Assembly: GCF_900312975.1 (NCBI RefSeq)
Contig: NZ_LT990039.1
Location: forward strand, 186,001 to 250,000
From: Massilistercora timonensis
Lineage (GTDB): Bacteria; Bacillota; Clostridia; Lachnospirales; Lachnospiraceae
Length of the DNA: 64,000 nucleotides
Direction: 5' to 3'
Shown: positions 16,845-25,197 of the stretch, one piece after another
How the letters are laid out: every line of letters begins with the position of its first letter
How positions within the stretch are numbered: position 1 is the stretch's first letter
The notes under the pieces: generated by a model
Told to the model about the DNA's origin: nothing
Seen by the model: the letters and a program-made list of their open reading frames with translations, nothing else
Database searches by the model: none
Translations under genes and position numbers: made by a program

Positions 16845-16885
16845 AAAAAAAGCATGGCGCACATTTAATGTGTCCATGCTTTTTC
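16845..16885. terminator. Bidirectional terminator after apbE
   Basis: AAAAAAGCATGG...CGCACA pairs with TGTG...TCCATGCTTTTT, with A and T runs on both sides, between the convergent apbE and Q/N-rich gene stops. It can serve both strands. Confidence 0.85.
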
Positions 16886-16895
16886 TTTTCAGCTC

Positions 16896-17483
16896 TTAAT
16901 AATAGTAAGTCGTTGCTCCTCCAATGGCCAGGCCAAAGATCAGGAAAAATAAGATATAGATCACCAGGATCACTCCGTAAACGATCAGCATAGCCCGACA
17001 GTAATTCCTCCGATTCACATTTCCCTTCTTACCAAAGGCCCATACGAAGTAGAAAATGATTCCCGCGCAGGGAATGAAAAGAGCCAGGATGGTCAAAAGC
17101 CATTCTCCCATAGTCATGGGATTGGTATCCATCTGAGGCTGCTGGGAATAGTTCTGTCCGTATCCCTGAGGATTAGCGGAAGTATAATTTCCGTAATTGC
17201 CGTTATAATTCTGATTATAGTTCTGATTGTAGCCCTGATTATAGTTCCCGTAATTATCCTGATACTGCTGATAATTGGTGTTCTGGGACTGCCCCTGAGA
17301 CTGTCCCTGATTCTGGGGCTGCTGATAGGTATACTGGTACTGGGGCTGATCTCCTGTATTTCCCTGCTGCGCCCCCTCGCCGCCTGTACTCTGCTGGTTT
17401 ACATCTGCATTTGGATCTGTGTAAACCGGCTGTTCCGGCTGCTGGCCGTTATTTTCCGGTGTATTGTCAAAATTATTTTCCAT
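16896..17483 (-). CDS. Q/N/Y-rich membrane protein, unknown function
   Basis: Of 195 residues, the first ~110 are a low-complexity stretch almost wholly of Q, N, Y, G, P and S, with tandem NYNQ/NQNYN steps. They precede two hydrophobic helices (WLLTILALFIPCAGIIFYFVWAFG and LIVYGVILVIYILFFLIFGLAIGG) and a tyrosine end. It belongs to the broad group of small two-helix proteins with disordered N-termini; no enzymatic motif is visible. The start at 17483 has GGAGGG seven bases upstream, better than the ATG nine codons earlier. It lies downstream of the DUF2752 gene, which also encodes a membrane protein. Confidence 0.8.
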   Translation of the reverse strand: MENNFDNTPENNGQQPEQPVYTDPNADVNQQSTGGEGAQQGNTGDQPQYQYTYQQPQNQGQSQGQSQNTNYQQYQDNYGNYNQGYNQNYNQNYNGNYGNYTSANPQGYGQNYSQQPQMDTNPMTMGEWLLTILALFIPCAGIIFYFVWAFGKKGNVNRRNYCRAMLIVYGVILVIYILFFLIFGLAIGGATTYYY

Positions 17484-17522
17484 GGTAACGCCCTCCTTCT
17501 CATTTGACATTATTCTATCATT

Positions 17523-17993
17523 CTACCAGGGCAAATGCAATAGAAGTTCCCGGATTCTGGCGATGAGATTCCCCTTATAGTAGCTCATAGGCGGCTCTCC
17601 CGGGAAATACACATACATCCTCCACAGATAAAAAAGGATCATGGCCACCGCCAGCACAACCACGCATTTCTTCAATAACGGCTGACTTGTCCTGCATAAG
17701 ATATACCGGTTCCAGGCGAACACTGCCGCCAACAGGATGATCGGGAAGATAAAGGGATGAGTCTCCCAGGCTCCTATAAAGTCCAGATGAAGCACGCAGA
17801 AGGCCGCCCGGGTCATGCCACAGCCCGGACAAGGGAATCCGGTCACCAGGACCACCGGGCAGATACTTCGCAGGATATACCGAAAAAAAAGAAAATACAG
17901 CGCCAAAGCGATGATCACGCCTCTGACCCCGTAGATATCTTCTCTTAAAATCTTCCATCCGTCGTTAACGACCTGTCTGAAGGTTCGTTTCAT
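17523..17993 (-). CDS. DUF2752 membrane protein
   Basis: The 156-residue protein has the DUF2752 hallmark GFPCPGCGMTRAAFCVLHLDF near residues 52-72, with the CPGCG cysteines between two helices, and about four hydrophobic segments overall. The family has no settled function. It precedes the Q/N/Y-rich gene by 39 bases and is separated from the Rnf operon upstream by the palindrome at 18011-18046, so it probably has its own promoter or depends on readthrough. Confidence 0.85.
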   Translation of the reverse strand: MKRTFRQVVNDGWKILREDIYGVRGVIIALALYFLFFRYILRSICPVVLVTGFPCPGCGMTRAAFCVLHLDFIGAWETHPFIFPIILLAAVFAWNRYILCRTSQPLLKKCVVVLAVAMILFYLWRMYVYFPGEPPMSYYKGNLIARIRELLLHLPW

Positions 17994-18010
17994 AGGGAAC
18001 TCCTTTAAAC

Positions 18011-18046
18011 TGGGGACGGGGTATTTTCAAAAATACCCCGTCCCCA
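18011..18046. repeat. GGGACG palindrome at the end of the Rnf operon
   Basis: Arms TGGGGACGGGGTATTTT (18011-18027) and its exact reverse complement (18030-18046) with two bases between. It starts seven bases after the rnfB stop (minus strand). It shares the GGGGACG...TATTTT layout with the palindrome at 48405-48450. It likely serves as the rnf transcript end. Confidence 0.85.
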
Positions 18047-18052
18047 ATAAAC

Positions 18053-18844
18053 TTACAAAATGATCTTCTTCGGACACTTTTCTGCACAGGCGCCGCAGTT
18101 GGTACATTTAGTAGTATCGATATACGCCACGTTGTCTGTTACCTTCACTGCGTCAAACTCACACACTTTCTCGCACATCTTACATCCGATACAGCCCACG
18201 GAGCAGGCTTTCATCACATCTTTGCCCTTATCCTTGGAGCTGCACTGCACCAGGTGCTTCTGCTCATAGGGAACCAGCTCGATCAGATGTCTCGGGCATG
18301 CCGCCACACACTTGCCGCAGGCCTTGCAGGCCTCTTTGTCCACAACTGCCACACCGTCTACGATATGGATGGCGTCAAAGGGGCAGGCCGCTACACAGGT
18401 GCCTTCTCCGATACAGCCGTATACACAGGCCTTTGGTCCGCCATGCTGCATCATATTGATCATCACACAGTCATGAAGACCGCTGTACTCATAATCCGTC
18501 TTGGCCGCCTCACAGGTGCCCGCACATTTTACAAAGGCCACCTCATGTATCTGCTCTCCTGCGTCAACGCCCATGATCTCACCGATCTTAGCCGCCACCG
18601 GAGCGCCGCCTACCGGACAGGCATTCACCGGAGCCTCGCCGGCCGCAATGGCCGCCGCCAGTCCGGAACATCCCGGATATCCGCAGCCGCCGCAGTTGTT
18701 GCCGGGCAGCACACCCAGGACTGCTTCTTCTTTTTCATCTACTTCTACCGCAAACTTTTTGTCTGCCAGTCCAAGGAAGATACCGATGAACAACCCAGTA
18801 CCGCCTACAATGACCGCAGCCAAAATAATTCCTGTCATACTCAT
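18053..18844 (-). CDS. rnfB: Rnf complex subunit RnfB
   Basis: RnfB takes electrons from reduced ferredoxin and passes them into the membrane complex. One N-terminal membrane helix (IILAAVIVGGTGLFIGIFLGL) anchors it; NNCGGCGYPGCSG is the [4Fe-4S] motif of the Fe-S domain, and further cysteine sets CIGEGTCVAACP, CKACGKCVAACP, CIGCKMCEKVC and CTNCGACAEKCP give about four ferredoxin-type clusters. I place the start at the second ATG (18844), nine bases from AGGAGG; the ATG at 18850 is only three bases from it. It is the last gene of the operon, followed by the palindrome. Confidence 0.96.
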   Translation of the reverse strand: MSMTGIILAAVIVGGTGLFIGIFLGLADKKFAVEVDEKEEAVLGVLPGNNCGGCGYPGCSGLAAAIAAGEAPVNACPVGGAPVAAKIGEIMGVDAGEQIHEVAFVKCAGTCEAAKTDYEYSGLHDCVMINMMQHGGPKACVYGCIGEGTCVAACPFDAIHIVDGVAVVDKEACKACGKCVAACPRHLIELVPYEQKHLVQCSSKDKGKDVMKACSVGCIGCKMCEKVCEFDAVKVTDNVAYIDTTKCTNCGACAEKCPKKIIL

Positions 18845-18857
18845 GCTCATCTTCCTC

Positions 18858-19433
18858 CTAAATCAGCCCCGCGAATCCGTAGAAAGCGATGGCCATCAGT
18901 GTTGAAGTCAAGAGCACGATGGGCATTCCCTTGAAGGACTCGGGGATATCATTGTATTCCATCTTCTCACGGATGCCTGCCAGCAGCACGATAGCGATCA
19001 GATAGCCCACGCCGGTGGCGAATCCGTTTACTACACCTTCCAGAAGATTGTACTCATACTGTACGTTGTTAAGCGCCACACCCAGCACCGCGCAGTTGGT
19101 GGTGATCAGAGGAAGATACACGCCAAGCGCATTGTAAAGGGAAGGTACAAACTTCTTCAGGAACATTTCCACGATCTGCACCAGAGCCGCGATGACCAGG
19201 ATGAACACGATCGTATTCAGATACTCAAATCCCAGCGGATGCAGGATAAACTCGTACAGAAGGCCAGCCACCAGAGAGGCAAGCGTAATAACGAAGATTA
19301 CGGCTCCGCCCATTCCAACAGCAGTGTCTGTTTTCCTGGACACACCCAGGAAAGAACAGATTCCAAGGAACTGGCTGAGTACGACGTTGCTTACAAGCGC
19401 AGATCCAACTGCGATCAAAATCAATTCTGCCAT
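18858..19433 (-). CDS. rnfA: Rnf complex subunit RnfA
   Basis: RnfA is a six-helix inner membrane subunit that, with RnfE, forms a symmetric pair holding a [2Fe-2S] cluster in the membrane. The 191-residue product has the conserved VLSQFLGICSFLGVSRK near residue 20 and ITTNCAVLGVALNN near 110, each with the cluster-binding cysteine. It starts 12 bases after the rnfE stop and ends just before rnfB. Confidence 0.96.
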   Translation of the reverse strand: MAELILIAVGSALVSNVVLSQFLGICSFLGVSRKTDTAVGMGGAVIFVITLASLVAGLLYEFILHPLGFEYLNTIVFILVIAALVQIVEMFLKKFVPSLYNALGVYLPLITTNCAVLGVALNNVQYEYNLLEGVVNGFATGVGYLIAIVLLAGIREKMEYNDIPESFKGMPIVLLTSTLMAIAFYGFAGLI

Positions 19434-19445
19434 TTTCTACTCCTC

Positions 19446-20162
19446 CTATTCCTTTCCATTCCCGGCTCCAGACGGACAACCGCCGCAGGTTGCGCAGTCC
19501 GCGCCGCAGCCGGACTGGATCTTGGACGCATCCTTGCCCTTCTTCTCCAGGTTGATCTTTACCTTGTTCTGGATCGCCGCCAACACTGCCAGTACCAGGA
19601 AGGCTCCCGGCGCCTGAACAAAGATGGCCACCGGCACATATCCGGCTGTTCCCGCAGCCTCATCGGCGATGGGCAGAAGCTGATAGCCAAATGCCTGTCC
19701 GGCTCCGATGATCTCTCGGACCAGACCGATAGCGATCAGAGCAACCGTAAATCCAAGGCCCATGCCAAGTCCGTCAAAGATGGACGGCAGCACCGGATTC
19801 TTGGAAGCATAGCTCTCCGCACGTCCCAGGATGATACAGTTTACAACGATCAGGGGAATGTAGATTCCCAGCGCGCTGTAAAGAGACGGGGTAAATCCTT
19901 CCATCAGGAAGTCAACAATGGTTACAAAAGATGCCACAACTACGATAAACGCCGGCATACGCACAGAATCCGGAATGATCTTGCGCAGCATGGAGATCAG
20001 AAGGTTGGACATAACAAGCACCGCCGTAGTGGACAGGCCCATACCGATACCATTGACCGCCGATGTGGTGACCGCCAGCGTAGGACACATACCCAGCATC
20101 AGAACAAAAATAGGATTTTCTGTTATCAGACCATTTTTTAATCTTTCGCCACAACTATTCAT
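19446..20162 (-). CDS. rnfE: Rnf complex subunit RnfE with cysteine-rich tail
   Basis: RnfE pairs with RnfA in the membrane core. Conserved cluster regions are VLMLGMCPTLAVTTSAVNG near residue 22 and LIVVNCIILGRAESYAS near 105. The protein is 238 residues; the final ~30 (KKGKDASKIQSGCGADC, then ATCGGCPSGAG) form a hydrophilic tail with four cysteines in eleven positions that I do not recall as part of the standard RnfE. The tail could bind metal. It starts 12 bases after rnfG in an unbroken operon. Confidence 0.95.
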   Translation of the reverse strand: MNSCGERLKNGLITENPIFVLMLGMCPTLAVTTSAVNGIGMGLSTTAVLVMSNLLISMLRKIIPDSVRMPAFIVVVASFVTIVDFLMEGFTPSLYSALGIYIPLIVVNCIILGRAESYASKNPVLPSIFDGLGMGLGFTVALIAIGLVREIIGAGQAFGYQLLPIADEAAGTAGYVPVAIFVQAPGAFLVLAVLAAIQNKVKINLEKKGKDASKIQSGCGADCATCGGCPSGAGNGKE

Positions 20163-20174
20163 CTCAACTACCTC

Positions 20175-20759
20175 CTAAAACGCATTCTGGAAATAACCAA
20201 GCGCTGTGTTCACCGCGCCGGTCACTGCTCTTGTTGTGATGGTGGCGCCGCTGATGGCATCGACGGGTTCTCCCTCGCCGCCGTCTTTGGATACATAGAA
20301 CCGCTCAGCCTGTACTCCTACATACTGCTCATAGAAGGAAGGCTCCTGGGCTTTCATTCCAAGTCCGGCCGTCTCGCTGATGGAGAGGAAGGAAACTCCG
20401 CTCACTGTGCCGTCCGCGGTGATTCCGACTGTGATCTGGATGTCACCGCCGTACCCTTCACCGTCTGTTACCGTAACTACATAACCTGTCTCGCCGCCGT
20501 CAACCGCGCAGACTTCGTCCACCGTAGCGTCCACGCCCAGGTCTTTGACAACCTGCGCCGCCACGTCCGCATCTACATCAATCTGCTGGAACGCGTCCTC
20601 GGAAGCATCCGGGAATACTGCCTGCCAGGCTTCTTTCTTGGCGGCTTCCTGTGTCCTGGCGATAGGCTCTGCTGTGACCTCATACACCAGTCCCAGAAGG
20701 AAACCTGAGATAACCGTGATCACCGTCAGGATGATCGTATTTCTGATAATCTTGTTCAT
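20175..20759 (-). CDS. rnfG: Rnf complex subunit RnfG (flavinylated)
   Basis: RnfG has one N-terminal membrane helix (IILTVITVISGFLLGLVYEV) and an outside FMN-binding domain. The covalent FMN site is in DAISGATITTRAV near residue 175, where ApbE esterifies the second-position threonine of SGAT. The region GLGMKAQEPSFYEQYVG is also typical. The 194-residue length is normal. The stop of rnfD and the rnfG ATG overlap (TAATG), so they are probably translationally coupled. Confidence 0.96.
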   Translation of the reverse strand: MNKIIRNTIILTVITVISGFLLGLVYEVTAEPIARTQEAAKKEAWQAVFPDASEDAFQQIDVDADVAAQVVKDLGVDATVDEVCAVDGGETGYVVTVTDGEGYGGDIQITVGITADGTVSGVSFLSISETAGLGMKAQEPSFYEQYVGVQAERFYVSKDGGEGEPVDAISGATITTRAVTGAVNTALGYFQNAF

Positions 20760-21715
20760 TACTTCTCTCCTCCTTTACCAAATGGTTTTGGAAGAGTAAC
20801 CTTCTCAATCAGCGGAACCAGAAGGTTACTGATAATGATCGCGTAGGAGACGCCCTCCGCGCTGCCGCCGAAGATCCGGAACAGACCGGTCAGAAGACCC
20901 AGGACGATACCGTATACGATCTGTCCCTTCTTGGTGATGGGGGACGTTACATAGTCCGTGGCCATAAACCAGGCGCCCAGCATAAGGCCGCCGCCGCACA
21001 GGTGGGCGGTGATGTACTGAGGATCGAAGAATCCGATCTCCGGATGAGCCACATGGCCAAAGATCCCCACAAAGATCGCGAAGGTCACGATATAAGTTCC
21101 CGGGATCCGAAGGTCAATGACGCCCATCAGGATCAGGAAGATGGCTCCGATGATGATGGCGATCACAGAAGTCTCTCCGATGGTTCCGGGGATGGTTCCG
21201 ATCAGCATATTCATGGTGTTTACCTGATCCATCGCTCCATCCTTCACGTAGGCAAGGGGCGTAGGACCTGTCACGCCGTCATAGACAAAGGTTGTCATCT
21301 GACCGGCAAAGGAGATCATCAGGAAACATCTTGCTCCCAGGGCAGGGTTCATGAAGTTCTGTCCCAGACCTCCAAACAGCTGTTTTACTACCAGGATGGC
21401 GAAGATGCCACCGATCACACCCATCCACCATGGCGCTGTGGGGGGCATATTCAGTCCCAGCAGAAGACCGGTAACGACCGCACTGAAGTCGTTGACCGTT
21501 ATTTTCTTGTGCATCAGTTTCTCATAAATGTACTCCGTCAGTACAGAAGAAACTGTAGTGCTGATCAGCATGATCAGCGCGGATAAGCCAAAGTTATACA
21601 CTCCGAAGGCAGATGCCGGCAGCAGCGCGATGACTACCATGAGCATAATATTGCCGGAGGTAACTTTGTCACGAATATGTGGTGAAGACGACACTTTTAA
21701 TTTGTTCTCACTCAC
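20759..21715 (-). CDS. rnfD: Rnf complex subunit RnfD
   Basis: RnfD is a polytopic membrane subunit (318 residues, about nine helices) that carries one covalent FMN. The conserved core FGGLGQNFMNPALGARCFLMISF lies near residue 115, and the FMN site should be in YDGVTGPTPLAYV near 145, where the usual SGATP is read TGPTP; the acceptor threonine is kept. It starts with GTG at 21715 with GAGGTG upstream. Confidence 0.95.
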   Translation of the reverse strand: MSENKLKVSSSPHIRDKVTSGNIMLMVVIALLPASAFGVYNFGLSALIMLISTTVSSVLTEYIYEKLMHKKITVNDFSAVVTGLLLGLNMPPTAPWWMGVIGGIFAILVVKQLFGGLGQNFMNPALGARCFLMISFAGQMTTFVYDGVTGPTPLAYVKDGAMDQVNTMNMLIGTIPGTIGETSVIAIIIGAIFLILMGVIDLRIPGTYIVTFAIFVGIFGHVAHPEIGFFDPQYITAHLCGGGLMLGAWFMATDYVTSPITKKGQIVYGIVLGLLTGLFRIFGGSAEGVSYAIIISNLLVPLIEKVTLPKPFGKGGEK

Positions 21716-21747
21716 GTTTGTTCACCTCTTCCTCAACATTCTTTTGA

Positions 21748-23067
21748 TTATTTCTTCTTGCGGTTCGCAAGTGCAATCTTTCTCATGGAACCGATCGCCT
21801 GTTTCAGCTGGCGTTTTGCAGGACATACAAAGCTGCAGCAGCCGCATTCCATACATTCCAGGCCCTCGTGGGCGGTAAACGCTTCCTCATCGTGATGTTC
21901 CGCGTAATCCGCCAGTCTGGACGGGATCAGGCGGCTTGGACAGGCATCCACACACCGTCCGCAGTTGATACAGGCAGTGGACTCAAACTTGGAAGCCTGA
22001 TCCCTGGTAAATCCCAGGATCGCGGATGACGTCTTGGTTACCGGAACATCCAGGGTAAACATGGCAAATCCCATCATGGGACCGCCGGAGATCAGTTTCT
22101 CCGGTTCGGATTTAAACCCACCGGCCGCCTCTACAAGCTCTGCCTGGTTCATACCAAAGGGCACCCGGAAGTTCCCCGGCTTCTCCACCGCGTCGCCACT
22201 TACTGTAACCACACGCTCCATGGAAGGCTTTCCTTCCACTACCGCCTGGTAAATACTGATCATGGTGGCCACATTGTCTACCACACATCCTGCGTCTGCC
22301 GGCAGCATAGCGGAGTTGATAGCCCGCCCTGTGGTTGCGTAGATCAGCTGACGCTCGCCTCCCTGAGGGTACTTGGTCTTCAGAGACACAACCTCCATTC
22401 GGGGCTCGTCCTTGGTAAGCTCTTTAAGCTTCGCGATACAATCCGGCTTATTATCTTCTACACCAAAGATTCCTTTGGCGTTATCAAACAGCTTGAGCAC
22501 GACTTTCATGCCGCCCACCAGTTTCTCCGGCGTCTCCAGGATACACCGGTAGTCTGCGGTGATGTAAGGCTCACATTCCGCGCAGTTAGCGATCACATAG
22601 TCGATCTTGTCCGGCTCCTTGGGGGACAGCTTCACCTTTGTGGGGAAACCGGCTCCGCCCATACCAACAACACCCGCTTCACCGATGGCGTTCAGGATCT
22701 CTTCCTTGCTCATCTCTTCCAGCGGTTTTGTCTCCGGGTATTCAACCTCTTTGTACTCCCCGTCATTCTCGATCACGATGCTGTTGACCGTGCCGCCGGT
22801 GGGGTTCAGGTGAGGTTCGATCGCTTTTACAGTTCCGGATACGGAAGCGTAGATAGGTGCGGAAACAAAGCCGCCTGCTTCCGCGATCTTCTGTCCTTTC
22901 AGAACCACATCCCCAACTTTAACGACTGGTGCAGCCGGGGCGCCGATGTGCTGTGAAACCGGATAGACCAGGTTCCCAGTTGGCTTCAGATCGACGATTT
23001 CTGAGCCCTTTGCCAGCTCCTTGCCGTCATCCGGGTGGATACCACCCTTAAATGTTAACAATGCCAT
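21748..23067 (-). CDS. rnfC: Rnf complex subunit RnfC
   Basis: RnfC is the cytoplasmic NADH-binding subunit, related to NuoF. The 439-residue protein has an N-terminal barrel-sandwich part (AAPVVKVGDVVLKGQKIAE), the glycine-rich GVVGMGGAGFPTKVKL that contacts NADH and FMN, and two ferredoxin motifs CINCGRCVDACP and CMECGCCSFVCP near residues 368-410. It opens the rnfCDGEAB operon. The order is the one found in acetogens and related Clostridia, where Rnf couples ferredoxin:NAD+ electron flow to Na+ or H+ export. Confidence 0.96.
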   Translation of the reverse strand: MALLTFKGGIHPDDGKELAKGSEIVDLKPTGNLVYPVSQHIGAPAAPVVKVGDVVLKGQKIAEAGGFVSAPIYASVSGTVKAIEPHLNPTGGTVNSIVIENDGEYKEVEYPETKPLEEMSKEEILNAIGEAGVVGMGGAGFPTKVKLSPKEPDKIDYVIANCAECEPYITADYRCILETPEKLVGGMKVVLKLFDNAKGIFGVEDNKPDCIAKLKELTKDEPRMEVVSLKTKYPQGGERQLIYATTGRAINSAMLPADAGCVVDNVATMISIYQAVVEGKPSMERVVTVSGDAVEKPGNFRVPFGMNQAELVEAAGGFKSEPEKLISGGPMMGFAMFTLDVPVTKTSSAILGFTRDQASKFESTACINCGRCVDACPSRLIPSRLADYAEHHDEEAFTAHEGLECMECGCCSFVCPAKRQLKQAIGSMRKIALANRKKK

Positions 23068-23191
23068 TCCTTTTCCTTCCTTCCTTTTTACTCTCTTTTA
23101 TAACTATACAAGAAAACGCCCCTTTTATCTAGTGAAAAAGGTGAATTCCTTGTACATTTCCAGATACACCTTGACGCATTTTTAACAGACA

Positions 23192-23221
23192 AAGGATAGA
23201 GACTGATCAGCCTCTATCCTT
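23192..23221 (-). terminator. rpsA terminator
   Basis: On the minus strand AAGGATAGAGGCTGATCAG... pairs with CTCTATCCTT (one G:T pair), followed by TTTGTCTGTT, 28 bases past the rpsA stop. The T run is broken but the stem is long. Confidence 0.7.
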
Positions 23222-23249
23222 ACTGAATTCCATGTGATATTTTCCAGGA

Positions 23250-24344
23250 TTATGCTTCCTCAGAATCACCGTTGTCCACACTTTCTGCCTCAGCAGACTC
23301 CAATGCTTTCATGCTCAGGCTGATCTTCTTCTCTTCCACATTCAGATCTACGATCTTGGCTGTGATCACCTGACCTACCGACAGTACATCGGAAGGCTTG
23401 TCCACGTGAGCCCTGGAGATCTGGGAAACATGGAGCAGCGCGTCCACACCCGGGGTCAGTTCTACGAATGCGCCAAAATCTGTCATTCTCGCAACCCTGC
23501 CCTCGATCACCTTGCCTACCGCGTAATCCTCAGCAGCGTTAGCCCATGGATTGGTCTCCGGGAACTTCAGGCTCAGGGCGATCTTAGTGTCGTGGATATC
23601 CTTGATCAGCACCTTCACGGTCTCACCTACCTGGAAGACCTTCTTGGGATTCTCAACCCGTCCCCAGGACATCTCAGAGATGTGGAGCAGGCCGTCGATT
23701 CCGCCAAGGTCGATAAACGCGCCAAAATCAGTCACGTTCTTAACGGTTCCCTCTACGGTATCTCCTACTTTCAATTTCTCAAACAGTTCTTTCTGCCGCT
23801 CAGCCCGCTCAGCTACCAGAAGCTGTCTGCGGTCGCCGATGATGCGGTTCCTTCTGGGATTGAACTCGCTGATCACGAATTCGATCTCCTGATCCTGATA
23901 TTTGCTCAAGTCCTTCTCATAGGTGTCAGAAACCAGGCTTGCCGGGATGAAGACTCTTGCCTCCTCGATCACTACGCTTAAGCCGCCGCCCAGGATCTGG
24001 GTTACCGGAGCCTTCAGCACTTCGTGATTCTCATAAGCCTCTTTCAGACGCTCATTGCCCTTCTCAGCCGCCAGTCTCTTATAAGTAAGGAGAACCTGTC
24101 CTTCTCCGTCATTCACCTTCAGAACCTTTACTGTCATTGTATCGCCAACAGACACCATAGTTGTCAGATCCACGTTGGGTTCGTTGGTGTACTCATTTCT
24201 CATGATGATCCCGTCTGCCTTGTATCCGATATTTAAAATGATCTCATCTGGTTTTACATCGATGACGGTACCATCAACGACCTCTCCATTTCTGATAGTC
24301 TTAAATGATTCTTCCAACATTTGTTCAAAAGTTTTTTCTGACAT
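23250..24344 (-). CDS. rpsA: 30S ribosomal protein S1 (four S1 domains)
   Basis: S1-family protein binding mRNA at the ribosome. It has 364 residues with four S1 repeats: about 15-85, 100-165, 185-255 (VTDFGAFIDLGGIDGLLHISEMSWG) and 270-345 (MTDFGAFVELTPGVDALLHVSQISR), the last two best conserved. Four domains is the usual Firmicutes number, versus six in Proteobacteria. The start at 24344 overlaps the last 20 bases of ispH in another frame; AGGAGG lies nine bases upstream inside ispH. In many Clostridia ispH and rpsA are one fused gene, so this close overlap is notable. Confidence 0.93.
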   Translation of the reverse strand: MSEKTFEQMLEESFKTIRNGEVVDGTVIDVKPDEIILNIGYKADGIIMRNEYTNEPNVDLTTMVSVGDTMTVKVLKVNDGEGQVLLTYKRLAAEKGNERLKEAYENHEVLKAPVTQILGGGLSVVIEEARVFIPASLVSDTYEKDLSKYQDQEIEFVISEFNPRRNRIIGDRRQLLVAERAERQKELFEKLKVGDTVEGTVKNVTDFGAFIDLGGIDGLLHISEMSWGRVENPKKVFQVGETVKVLIKDIHDTKIALSLKFPETNPWANAAEDYAVGKVIEGRVARMTDFGAFVELTPGVDALLHVSQISRAHVDKPSDVLSVGQVITAKIVDLNVEEKKISLSMKALESAEAESVDNGDSEEA

Positions 24345-25182
24345 TATTTTGAACCTCCTCAATTATTTTGTTGGGCGTGGATGCCCCTGCTGTAATACCT
24401 ACTGTTTCCACGGACCTTAATTGATTCATATCCAAATCGTCAAGTGTCTGTATATAGTACGTATCCGCGCATGCATTTCTGCAAATTTCAAATAGCTTCC
24501 GAGTGTTTGAACTTCGCATGTCGCCGATCACGATCATCGCATCCACCCGCTTCGCAATGTCATAAGCCTCTTCCTGACGCTCTTTTGTGGCACTGCAAAT
24601 CGTATTTAAAACATTTATATCATACCGCTTTTCCTCAATAATTTCAACTAATTCTTTGAATTTATTGTAATTAAATGTCGTCTGGGAAACCACGCAGACC
24701 TTTTGTCCCGGATCCGGGATCTGAAAGGCCGCCGCCTCCTCTCTGGTCTGGATGATGGTCACCTCTCCATTGGCCCAGCCGCTGATGCCCACCACCTCCG
24801 GGTGTTCCGGATTGCCGATGATGACGATGTGGGCTCCTTTCTCACTTTCTTCAGCCACGATCCGGTGGATCTTCTTGACAAAAGGACAGGTGGCGTCCAC
24901 ACAGCGGATCCCTTTCTCTTCCATCAGATCACAGATCTTCTTTGGAACTCCGTGGGAACGGATGATCACAGTTCCTTCCGCGACCGCCGCCAGTTCCTCT
25001 TCTGTCTCCAGAACTCTGACGCCCTTTTGTTCCAGGTCCTTCACCACCTCCGCATTGTGGATGATAGGCCCGTATGTATAAATAGGCTTCTCCCCATCAC
25101 CTTCCGCCTGCTGATAAACGGTATCCACTGCCCGGCGGACGCCAAAACAAAATCCCGCCGTTTTCGCCAGTTCTATCTTCAT
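24325..25182 (-). CDS. ispH: 4-hydroxy-3-methylbut-2-enyl diphosphate reductase
   Basis: IspH is the last enzyme of the MEP isoprenoid pathway and makes IPP and DMAPP with a [4Fe-4S] cluster. All three cluster cysteines are present: C12 (AGFCFGVRRAVD), C99 (DATCPFVKKIH) and C196 (NTICSATKERQ), with the active-site block TFNYNKF and SSNTRKLFEI. The 285-residue length is complete and ends TPNKIIEEVQNNVRKNF, so the gene is not a broken fusion half. It lies between cmk (15 bases away) and rpsA (overlapping). Confidence 0.97.
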   Translation of the reverse strand: MKIELAKTAGFCFGVRRAVDTVYQQAEGDGEKPIYTYGPIIHNAEVVKDLEQKGVRVLETEEELAAVAEGTVIIRSHGVPKKICDLMEEKGIRCVDATCPFVKKIHRIVAEESEKGAHIVIIGNPEHPEVVGISGWANGEVTIIQTREEAAAFQIPDPGQKVCVVSQTTFNYNKFKELVEIIEEKRYDINVLNTICSATKERQEEAYDIAKRVDAMIVIGDMRSSNTRKLFEICRNACADTYYIQTLDDLDMNQLRSVETVGITAGASTPNKIIEEVQNNVRKNF

Positions 25183-25197
25183 ACCTCGTATCTCCTT

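Noticed and set aside
24325-24344. Frameshifted ispH-rpsA pseudogene
   Set aside because: Both products are complete, with all three IspH cysteines and a ribosome site for rpsA.
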